Assembly: GCF_000764305.2 (NCBI RefSeq)
Contig: NW_025935184.1
Span: 124,861 to 188,860 of the forward strand
Source: Hyalella azteca
Taxonomy: Eukaryota > Arthropoda > Malacostraca > Amphipoda > Hyalellidae
Length of the DNA stretch: 64,000 bases
Reading direction: 5' to 3'
In this document: piece by piece, positions 27,301 to 39,300 of the stretch
How the letters are laid out: every line of letters begins with the position of its first letter
How positions within the stretch are numbered: the stretch's first letter is position 1
Notes under the pieces: model-generated
The model's database searches: none
What the model saw: the letters and a program-made list of their open reading frames with translations, nothing else
Told to the model about the DNA's origin: nothing
Made by a program: the position numbers and the translations under genes

Positions 27301-30300
27301 AACAATTCTCCGACGAGTCATCATTTATAACCATTGAAGTGCATCGCTCAATGCAACTTTTTAGTGTCAGCGACTTTCTAAAACTTTTGAGATCAGTTTT
27401 GATCAAATTTTCATGAAAAATTAAGTACTATAGAGTAATGAACGAAACTTTAATTGCTTCAGTACTTAAATGTATTATTGTTTCAAAAATTTTCATTACG
27501 TTAAAACTAAACACTAGTAATAATGAAGTGTTAACTAGATAAATCCGCACGAATTATTTTTCTACCTTCAGCAACTTCAGTAATGCTCTAAAATATTTAT
27601 TTTTATTTTAGTTAGAAAATTTACTTAGTAGCTAGCCCAAATACCGTAGGCGTGTTCACCGTACGATTGCGTGGTTAACATTAAGTTCCTATAGGTGTGT
27701 GTAAATAGACATTTGTATTGATGTTTATGTGTGTAAATGGACATTTATATTTCACAGATCCATTTACCAGATTCCTAGTTTTTTACATTAGTTGTATTTT
27801 TCAATTTATTTCATTTTCACACTGTGTGTCATTCAAGCAGCAATTGGATGTTTGTTATTTCAATTTCACAATTATTTAACGGAAAACTTTCTATCTTGAA
27901 GCAGCATTTCCTGATGGTATTCCTATAATTTGTTGCCGTTTTGAATTTAAATTTAACGTAACATTTTTATGTCGTGGTTTAGAGACGATCGATACTGAAT
28001 ACCCATTTATTGGCTACTTTGCGTAATAAACAAACGGACTATCTGGGTCAAGATTTATGACTGGTGACATTTTCGTGTCTGAACACATTTTTAGCGCATT
28101 TTCTCATTTATGGAAAAAATGCACTAATGTGCTTGCCATGTCCGTCTGTCTGTCTGTCTGTCCGTCCGTCTGTCCGTCCGTCCGTGACCTCAAGTTTTCG
28201 TCGACGAGAAAATGCTCTCTCTGTCACTCACTGCAGTGAGTACTGAGTTAACTTTTTTAATGTTTATCAATTTTCCACGGGTTCTTTAAAATTCACAAGG
28301 AATTTAAAAGCAAAGAAAACGCTAAGAAAATTCACCATATCGATCGAATCGAATTTTCTTGGCGTTTTCTTTGCTTTTAAATTCCTTGTGAACTGGCGAT
28401 ATAAACAGACTGATGATATAAGTCCTTTAAAATTAATTCAATCACTAATATTGCAACAGTCCAACCCTTTTTTATAAAAAACATGATCTCGAATTATTGC
28501 GTGTACTAAATATTTAGATGCCATCGAATTCATGCGCTGGAAGTCTTTTCCCCAGCACCAGATGCCAAAGAAAGACAAACTAAATTATTTATTTCACTTT
28601 TAAGCTCAATGCATAGAAAACTAAGCTATCCTGACATCCAGGATAGAAACTCTTTTCAAATTGATTGGATGGCTGTACGGTGCACGTGCCAACTTGTATA
28701 GCAATATTTTTACTATTATTTCGGTGTTTTTTCTTATTTTCAGCATGAATTTAAGGCTTATGCACGTCTTCTATCAAATGACACAGAAGAAATCATTTCT
28801 CACTCTATTTGATATCAAATCAAATGATTGAGAAGAATTTCCTTGTTTTGCAGCCAAGAAAACCAAATGATTAGAGGCTTTTGGAGAATCTGCAACTGGT
28901 AAGCTTGAACCAATGCAGATGCTGCAACTGAAAAATAAAAAACTAAGACTGAATTCAATGAGAATTCTGAAATGAACATTTCTTTACAAATCTAACTTAG
29001 CATTTCTTAATAATAAATTATTCCCATTCTAAATTTTCATCAATTTCTGTTTTAAGAGTTATACCTTTCCTATAATCATTATAACGTTCATTGTTAAATT
29101 GTTAACATGCATTAATATTAAATTCATCTACATTTTATTAGTACTCATTTATCCGAGTATTTTAATAAAAATTCGCTCAGCTTACATTTATAATTTGAGA
29201 TCCTCTGCTTGTGAATCGCCTGCGAGAATTCAATTTGTAAAAATTTAACTCCATTTTAAGAATAAATTTTACTTAAAAATCAAATTGAATTCTGTACAGC
29301 CAAGAATTTGTGACTCGTTCATAACGTTTTTCTGCAGCAGTGACCAGGTTTTTGACAGTTGGCTCCACATTTCTCGGAAATTCCTTTCACCGAAATAATG
29401 GCTAAAATATTGTGGATTTTCGACCATTTTTGTGTGGCTTCTTTGTTCTTTTGAAATGAGTTAGCAATTGCAGTAACGGCAGAAATTCTCTAAATGTTCC
29501 AGTTATTTCGGTTGCCAAAATACGCTCGCGGTGTCCGGACCCCATATCATGTTCAACGTAGAGATATCAAATAGACAACATGTTCAACTTATAGATGTCA
29601 ATTCGTCATCATGTTCAACGTATATATATCAACTCATCATGTTCAACGTACAGATATCAAATCGACAACATGTTCAACTTATAGATGTCAAATCGACATC
29701 ATGTTCAACTTATAGATATCCAACTCAAATATCATGTTCTACGTATAGATATCAACTCAACATCATGTTCAACGTATAACTATCAACTCAACATCATGTT
29801 CTACGTATAGATATCAACTCAACATCATGTTCAACGTAGAGATATCAACTCAACATCATGTTCTACGTATAGATATCAACTCGACATCATGTTCAACGTA
29901 TAGATATCAACTCGATATCATGTACATCATATATTTTTTCTATGGTTTACTCAAGTGACGGAAGAAATTCAGTAGATTGTCATGTAGAGCTATTTTATTT
30001 GGGAGGCAACAATTGTCTTTTATTTTTTCTCCCGGCGTTTATATAAAATTATGCTTTACCTGCCATTAATTATTCAGTCATATTTTTGTACATTAATTTA
30101 TCCGTTTTACTTATTCCGTCGGTCCGTAATATTTCGGTATTTTAATCGTATATTCTAGTTTTGGTTGATTCTTGCACATGTGTTTAGAATGTGATCACTT
30201 GTGCTAGGCTGTAAATATCACATTTTATTGTCCGTGTCTTTATAGCTGCTGTTATGTACATGTTACATGGGCGATTGCTGCCTCAGCTTCTCGTACACAT

Positions 30301-33300
30301 TACTTATGCGTTTTTACAGCATCTTTTTTTATTGTAGATCTGTGAATTTTTATATCGACACTATTTTGCTTGTCATAAAGTTTTTTTATTTATTCTCCTC
30401 AACTGTACTATTTACCGTTAATTAATTTCTATCACTTTTATTACTATACAAATAATAGTATAATAATTTCAACTTTGATAATATCATGCTGACCTACGGC
30501 AGATTTCTAACCACTCGGCCAACTTCAATCAAATTTTAAGTTCTAGTTTGCATGCTTTACGTGTTATCCCTTCTCTAACAAATAACAAACATTCTCGCGA
30601 GGATAATGTACGCTAAGCTACTCAAATATTCATTGCAATATCCGTAGACTTTTGTGTCGTATCAGCTCCATTAATTTAAATTCAACCCAACGTAGGAAGA
30701 ATTACCATATGCTTGTACCTGCCTGTTATTAATGCCCTCAATTTTGCCATCATAGACTAGGCCATCGTTTGTTCGCTTCGCTTGTGTTATGCATGATATA
30801 TTTTTATTATTGTCCACAAAATCATTTATTTCAGTAATTTTGTAAAGTACCTCACCTGACATAATTTTTTTTAAAAGTACCTCACTATTATTATAAGCAC
30901 CTAATTATCAGCATCATCCAAAAATAATATGCTTTATAAAAATTCCAGCATATGCAATATAGTGAGTAAAATATGATTAATCATAAAAAAATAGATCTAA
31001 ATTTTTAAATTTTTCAATCAACTGTCATTTCTTCTACTTGTTCTGAACACAATTGATGGAGCTGCAGAAAATATTTTGTGTATATTAGCTTAGCCAACAA
31101 AGTTAACAATTCATGTTCATGACTTGTTAACAACTTGTAGTTAACAACTTTTGTAACAACTTGTCAACAAAAGTCATGTTCATGACTTGTTAACAACTTG
31201 TAGTTAACAACTTGTAACAACTAACAAATTAACAACTTGTAGTTAACAACTTTTGTAACAACTTTTTAACAAAAGTCATGTTCATGACTTGTTAACAAGT
31301 CTTTTCATGTTTGTAGCGCAAACCTTCCTTTTATTCAGATTTGCCAGCAAACTTTCCAAGGCGTCCGATGTTTCTGCAATCAAGGATTTAACCTCATTGG
31401 TGATGGCCGCTCGTGTCGTGACCTCAACGAGTGTGACTGTGAGTCAACTGACATTCCAACCTCTATGTTGAAAAATCGAATTCTATTGCTTCCTCTTGTG
31501 AGTTAAAAACTTGAAATAGGTTGACCTCGAACAAATCTTGCAACTTGAAGTTAAAATTAGTCTTAAAATGCAGACTAAAATACTTATATAGCTTTTACAG
31601 GCAAATAATTGGCATTTTTCAGTCGGAAACTGCGGTTGTTGTCAAAAGTATTCAAACTCGCAAGGAAACTCGAGGAAGCTTGAACTTGAAATAAAAACCT
31701 GTCTTAGTAATACAGAAAAGCATACTTGAATATTTTCTTATAGCGTGATTGTTGCAATTTTTAGCGCATTTTCTCATTTATGGAAAAAAATGCACTATGC
31801 TGCTCGCCATGTCCGTCTGTCCTTCCATCTGTCCGTCCGTGACTTCACGTTTTCGTCGACGAGAAAATGCGCTTTCTGTCACTCACTGCAGTGAGTACTG
31901 AGTTATATTTATTTTATTTTCAGTTGGGAATGGCTGTTGTAGTTAAAAGTGTTCAAACTCGCAAGTAAACTCGAGGAAGCTTTAACTTAAACAAAAACTT
32001 CTCCACAGGATAGAAATATTTGAATATTTTTAGCGTATTTTCTCATTTATGGAAAAAATGCACTATTGTGCTCGCCATGTCCGTCTGTCTGTCTGTCTGT
32101 CTGTCCGTCTGTCCGTCCGTCTGTCCGTCCGTCTGTCCGTGACCTCAAGTTTTCGTCGACGAGAAAATGCGCTCTCTGTCACTCACTGCAGTGAGTACTG
32201 AGTTTTATTTTTTAGCGTTATGGTCGCAATTTTTTCATTTTCAGTCGGAAACGGCGGGTGCAGCCAGAAGTGCACCAACTCTGAAGGAAGTTACTCCTGC
32301 AGTTGCCCCTCTGGAGGAACCCTCCTACAGGACGGTCGCACCTGTTCAGCCGCCGTCGCGAGCTGTGGGACCAACAACGGCGGCTGCGAACAAACCTGTA
32401 GTCCCAGCGCTGGTGGTATCGCTTGTGGATGTAACCCTGGATATGTGAGCAATGCTACGGTATACATTTGTCGGGCTGGTGATGATTTCCTTACATTTTT
32501 TCTCATAAGAGCTTCGAGCAATGTAAAAAATTGTACATTTTTTCTGATAAGACCTTCGAGCAATGTAGAAAATTATCGGCTTCTATGTTTTCTGCTATGT
32601 ATTCTGGAATTAAAAATAATAAAGTCAAGTTATCCGCTTCTAAGCATATCTGGCCTGAAATTAATAGTACTTCTTTTTATTTTTTATAATTTACCAAAGA
32701 TTGAGTTGCGTATTCCAGAAAGACCATGCGTAAATTCAATTCCAAAATTGCAACTGTTCTCAGATATATTAAGATGGAAGACATTATTTCCCCCGGGAAT
32801 TCTTTTGAACGATTTTTGTGAAAGAATAAAAGAGAAGTTACGGTAAACTTATGAGAAGATGTTGAGAACTATTCTAACTAATAAACATATACCTTCTTAT
32901 ATTTTCAACCATTTAATTAATACAATTTTTTTGTCATGGAAATTCTTTAATTTTAAAGTTGAAGATCGATATGGAAGCTCTTTTTCCTTTCGGTTTGACA
33001 ACATTTTCTCTTCTTAGCAAAGTATATAAAATACGATATTCAATTTAATAACACAGTTGAATATCAAATGTATAATATTAAATACAATTTTCCAAATGAA
33101 CGGTTCAAAAAATGAAAACATGACTGATTTCAGTTATATTGTAATACAATTTTTCACCTCAACGGTTCAAAAAATGAAAACATAGCTGATTTCTGTCATA
33201 TTATAATACAATATTTCATCTCAACGGTTCAAAAAAAACATGACAAATTTCTGTCATATTATAAAATAATTTTTTATATCAACGGTTCAAAAAATGACAA

Positions 33301-36300
33301 CCTCACTTATTCCTGTTATATTTTAATTAATTTTAAATATCAACGGTTCAAAAAATGAAAACATGGCTGATTTCTGTCATTATAATACAATTTCTTACAT
33401 CAACGGTTAAAAAAATGAAAACATGGCTGATTTCTGGTCTCTTATACACATCTAGATGTGTANATATTATAATACAATTTTTTATTTAAACGGTTCAAAA
33501 AATGAAACATGACTGATATCAGTCATATTATAATACAATTTTTTATTTAAACGGTTCAAAAATTGACAACATCACTTATTCCTGTTATATTTTAATTAAT
33601 TTTATATATCAACGGTTCAAAAAATGAAAACATGACTGATATTTGTGTCGTATTTAGAGCCTTAACGGCGACGGTCGGACATGCAGCGACATCAACGAAT
33701 GTGCCGTCAACAATGGCAACTGCGCACAGTCTTGCCAGAACCTGCCGGGCTCATTCGCCTGCCTCTGCGGGCCTGGCTTCACTCTCGTCAACGGAAACGC
33801 TTGTCAACGTGAGAAATTATTGTCTGAACAATTCTTTGCGATTTTTTACTACCTATACTATAAACTATACTAAACTATACTAAACTATAAGCGAGAATTG
33901 TAAAGCTTCTAAAATAATTGATATATTACATTGATTAAATTTATTTTATGGTTTTTGTGCTGTATAATTTAATTAGGAAAGAATTCGGAACGCCTGATAG
34001 TACTCAGAACTTGCTAAATTATCAAGACAAATATTAATTTGAATTATTTTCTAAAATCATATGTATTTGCTCTGAGAAAGTGATCACATTCGGGATCTAA
34101 TACAGATAACTTAAAGGTCCAAAATTAATCAGTCTAAAATAAATCACTAATGATATTCCTGATGGGTTCGTTAAAACCTAACAAGTTATGACTCCACCAA
34201 TGAATCCGGGAACATCGTCATTGACGTTAACGTTTTCGAAATGCATTTATTTCATTGAAATATTGGCCGTGTTTCAAATCACAACTTTCGCTACTCGGAT
34301 TTTTCCAGAATGGTTCCATTCACTTTCAAGATTTGCATCTGTTTACCGCATTGAATCTCATTGCAAATTCTAACTTTATTGTCTAGAATTTAATGTTCGT
34401 TCCATATAACATCTGAGTATATATTTGTATCGTATTGTATCGTATTTAATATTGTAATCGTATTGCATCTGAGTTCATATTTTTAGCGTCTTGTATCGTG
34501 TTTAATATTCGTATCGTATTGCATCTCAGTTCATATATCTATCGTATTTTATCGTGTTTAATATTCGTATCGTATTGCATCTCAGTTCATAGATCTATCG
34601 TATTTTATCGTGTTTAATATTCGTATCGTATTGCATCTCAGTTCATAGATTTATCGTATTTTATCGTGTTTAATATTCTTATCGCAGTGTAAAACATTTT
34701 CCGCCTCCCGCAGCCACAGCACTGCCTACTCCTACTCCTACTGCTCCTACAGCTCCTACGGCTCCTACTACGCCAGGTCAACTCAGATGTGAGTAGGAAT
34801 TCCCCCCACAAGAATTATTATTTAATATTTGATATAAAATTTGAAAAAACTGAATATTTGAATGATATTCAAATCGCATATTTTGAATAATATTTGAAAA
34901 AAAAACTGCCACCATATAACGTTGATTGTCATTTAAAATATTTGTTCTCGGGACCTCTAATCATATCAGGCAGAGAATGATGACGATGGATTTATATGAC
35001 ATTTATTAAAGTTTCTCGGCAGAATGATCGAAAAATCGATATAATGTTTATTTTTACGATAAAAAAACATTCAGTAAAATTTAAAATTTTGAAAGCATAT
35101 TTGTAATTACACGTATGGCTTAATCTTAATATAATAGTTGATTTCTTTTACACCTGTACACGTGCGCACTGCGCTCTTACAACGCTGAATTCATAATTTG
35201 TTGAGTCAAACCCCGTATTTTTGCACCTCGTTCGAGTTCAACTTCACTTTAGAAGTGAAATTACTTTTGATTATGAGATTCCTATCGACACTTCTCTGGA
35301 ATCTAGATGTTCTCCCTGTTACAATATTCAATTTGTATCTGTTTCTTTTCTGTGTTTGTTGTCGTATTCTGGCAGCACAGATTGGTGATGCATATGTTGC
35401 ATCATACTGTTTTAAATAGTTATAAAATTTTTTATCAACATAAATTTTTCGGCCAAAACGTCTCTTTCGGCTATCACGTGTAAACTTTGTCATATGCATG
35501 CCCTTTAAATGGTGGAATAAGCAGTTAATACCATGCATTATTGTTAACCCCCAAGAAATCGTCACATTTATGTAGAAGTGAATAATTTACTTTCGTAAAA
35601 TGATGAAGCCAGTAAAAATGCCGTAAAAATTTAACGGATAATAATCAAAGTTTACGTATTTTGCGACCTAACAAACGAAAAGTAGTTACACTTCATGAAT
35701 CACTCCAGTTAATACCACCCTCTTTTACTTACTGATAATATATCGATCTAATGTATTCATTCCAGTAATAAATTCACTCATTGGAGCTTAAATATCGTTG
35801 CAGCCTGCGGCCAGAACCCAAAAAAGAACATCAACAACAACGTGCGCATCGTCGGAGGCCGACCAGCCAACCCAGACGACTGGCCGTGGATGGCAGCGCT
35901 GCTGCAGAGTAGCAACAACAACCAATACTGCGGTGGCGCTCTGATCACTGAGAAGCATGTGCTCACTGCTGCTCACTGCGTCGTGCAGTAAGTCTCACTG
36001 CTGCTCACTGCGTCGTGCAGTAAGTCTCACTGCTGTTCACTGCGTCGTGCAGTAAGTCTCACTGCGTCGTGCAGTAAGTCTCACTGCCGCTCACTGCGTC
36101 GTGCAGTAAGTCTCACTGCCGCTCACTGCGTCGTGCAGTAAGTCTCACTGCCGCTCACTGCGTCGTGCAGTAAGTCTCACTGCGTCGTGCAGTAAGTCTC
36201 ACTGCCGCTCACTGCGTCGTGCAGTAAGTCTCACTGCCGCTCACTGCGTCGTGCAGTAAGTCTCACTGCATTTCACTACGTCGTGCAGTTTGCCGTTTGT

Positions 36301-39300
36301 GGCTTACATTGTAGCAAGGCATTCTAGATTGTTCGCGAATCTTGCAATGTCCTCTCTGATCATAACTTTAATTACAGTTTTGTCTGGCATGCAATTTATA
36401 TAAGGTAATTTGCTGATATTTGATTTCTACTTGAATTTTTCACAGGTTCAGTTCATCGGAAATCAAAGTGCGTGTTGGCGAGTATGATTTCCAGCAGACG
36501 ACCGACAACAATCCTTCCGACTACAACGTTGCGGACATTGAGTCTCATGAACAGTAAGTTTTCAAAACGGCCGCTTTTAAAGTTTTATTCAGTACAGGAG
36601 AATTTTAATTTCGAATTGACACATATCTAATAGGTTGTTTTCAACTTACTCCTTTTTGACCATGTAAATATTTTGAAAAATCATCAATTTTTTATGCTGT
36701 GTCGAGAATGGACGTACGCTGCGCCGAAGTTAATTGTTAACGAAATTCTAATTTAATTTAGTTAACATTTTATACAATTTTAATGTTTCAGTTAATTATT
36801 AACGAGATAAATAAATCAGCATTTATTCATGACATGAGGTTAGGCTCTCGTTTGCGAATAAATTCATCCTGTTTATTCATGATACGATCGCACGTCGAAA
36901 AATAGCAGACATGTTGACGCAGCTTCGCACCACCAATCGGGAATCAAATGAGGCACTCGCTGCATTTGCGAAGATTAGATCAAATTGCCTTGAATCAGAT
37001 TTTGAAATGACGGTTGCCGGGATTTAGAGGAGGAAATTATCGCGGTAAGTGGACGTGGGCGCAAACATGTAAATGAAATCAACCTCGTTTAGCTCCACAG
37101 TTTTGAAAATCATTCGTCCTGTTGATGTTTTCGGATATTTTCTTGGAATTTGGCAGTTTTTTTGGAAAACACGACAAATTGGACTTCCTCATAAGACATG
37201 CTGTCTCTACACGACCCTCTTTCTAATGCATGGCATTTGAACGATGCATAGCTCTTTTTTATCTTTGTTAATAAATTTATACAATTCTAAGTCAATTAAC
37301 AGGCGTTCGAAACTGAAGCTGGATCGATATACATTTTGGATGTATTGCGCTCATAATTGTTTGTAGCTTTATTAGAATAATTCATCATCACACAATTCAG
37401 TTTGATTTCATAATTTGACCAAACTGAAAATTATAGACTACATTGAATGCAAACGACCTCTCCACTCAATGCCGATCACTGCAAGTCATTCACGATGCTT
37501 TGATACAGTCTTGAATAGCTGCAGCTCGCATTGCAGTGCTGGAAATAATTACGTTGTTGTGCTATAGGAAGAGAAGTAAATTTGCGTCAATCCCACCCGT
37601 CATTGCGGCAAATTGGCTCATACGAGGTCTGCGATAGACGCCTCCTATGCTAATACTGGCTATAGCAGCGAGAATTCCGGAGCATCGCTATGGAGATGGA
37701 TGAGTGCGCTATTCAAATGGATGCGCAAGCCTGAGTCAGAGCAGAGGAGGGGTGTGGTGATGGAATGCATAAAACAAGGAGAAATTATGGAGTATTGGTT
37801 GATGAATGGAACTTAGCCTTCTATGCATTTGTGATTACAAAATCGAAGCATAGAAGAAAGCGTACGCATTGAAGTGAACTTGTGATTGATGTTGAATCAA
37901 TTTCTGTGCGTGAAAAAATGTTTGTGATGGATGTAAATCGCTCCTAACACTAGGTTTTGGAAAATGAAGTTTCGGGGATACTCTTAACCATTTTTTTCTT
38001 GTATAACTTGATTTCTAGACATAATCAGCCAATTGCATCATTTATTCCTCCATTGCCATAGATGACACCCGATCGTTCTTATGCGTGTTTAATTATAGAA
38101 AATGCATCCCCATGCTGGTAAATTATAACTGAATATAATAATTGTTTAAGAAATTTATTATTTATGTAAATTTTCAGTTTGAACTACAGTGTGTAAAGGG
38201 AAAAATCTTTATGGATCCCTCTTGATATAAATAAGTACAGCACCTACCTCTATTCTAACGCACATTCATGTGCACCACAAAGGTTCAATGAGTGCGCGGA
38301 CGAAGTAATCCAATAACGTCATGACAATCACAACATTCCATACCTACATAACATTCCATACCTACATAACATTCCATACCTACATAACATTCCATACCTA
38401 CATAACATTCCATACCTACATAACATTCCATACCTACATTCAATTCGCTTCTTTTAATTAAGTACGCTGCAGGCATCTGGAGTTGAAATACGGCTGATTA
38501 AACGTGATTGCTACGAAATCTTCTCGAAATAAACGTTGTTTTAACTTATTTTCCTGTGGTTAAAAGGTAACATTATATCAGTACCCTAGCTTTCCACAAC
38601 TACTGGAGGTGATAGTTTCCAGGAGTGACTGATGCATGGAAAAATTAATGGATTAATAAATAGGCCAGTAGGCTTATATGGTCTTGAAATCAATAGATAT
38701 AAGTTATATTCCCAAACTTCATTTTTCTCCAAGCTTAGTAATAATAGTGAAGATTAACATGATATTTCTATGGCGCAGGTACAACACGCAGACACAGGAG
38801 AACGACATCGCTGTGCTACGCCTGGACCGAGCTGTCACCCTGAGCGCCTTCGTGCAGCCAGTCTGTCTGCCCCCGCCATCCACCCCTGTAGAGGGACTCA
38901 ATGCATATGTCATAGGTAACGTAACATAATAAATATTAAAATTTCATAAAATTAACATGATAGATAGTTAGTTTTCCGATTTACCAATCTATAACAATAA
39001 TAAATATAAAAATCTCATATAATTAACGTGATAGATAGTTAGTTTTCCGATTCACCAATCTATAACAATAATAAATATAAAAATCTCATATAATTAACAT
39101 GATAGATAGTTAGTTTTCCGATTTAACAATCTATAACAATAATAAATATAAAAATCTCATATTATTAACATGATAGATAGTTAGTTTTCCGATTCACCAA
39201 TCTCCATGCCGCCGCCGCCCACTCCTGTAGAGGGACTCATTGCATATGTCATCGGTAACGTAATTTTTTACATTCAGTGTTTTCGTAAACTTCCGACAGG

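Larger units (their letters stand above)
26912..31338 (+). other. Intron 7 of the protease gene (about 4.4 kb)
   Basis: GTGAGG to TATTCAG. Holds a MITE copy (28088-28250), an almost perfect 42-bp-arm hairpin (28292-28392), a 31-bp minisatellite (29545-29935) and a GTTAACAACTTGTA array (about 31095-31305) close to the acceptor. Confidence 0.72.
31439..32244 (+). other. Intron 8, built of two exon-plus-MITE duplicates
   Basis: After about 180 bp of ordinary intron, the sequence is two successive units of [decayed exon 9 start + about 100 bp + MITE], and then the true exon 9. See the pseudo-exon and MITE entries. Confidence 0.75.
32445..33657 (+). other. Intron 9 of the protease gene
   Basis: GTGAGC to TTTAG. 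The first 600 bp include a 39-bp doublet (CATAAGAGCTTCGAGCAATG type) at 32485-32575. From about 33050 to the acceptor it is a 64-bp tandem array. A sequencing adapter is embedded at 33434-33466. Confidence 0.75.

Noticed and set aside
29531..29935. CRISPR-like array of 31-bp repeats
   Set aside because: Repeats are contiguous without unique spacers and lie in a eukaryotic intron; an ordinary minisatellite.
32445..32846. Read-through of exon 9 into an open frame of about 130 codons
   Set aside because: The exon has a good donor that joins exon 10 in phase and completes EGF 12. The extension is low-complexity intron sequence.
35206..35565. 119-codon minus-strand frame in intron 11
   Set aside because: Basic low-information peptide with an opposing frame on the other strand; no support beyond length.
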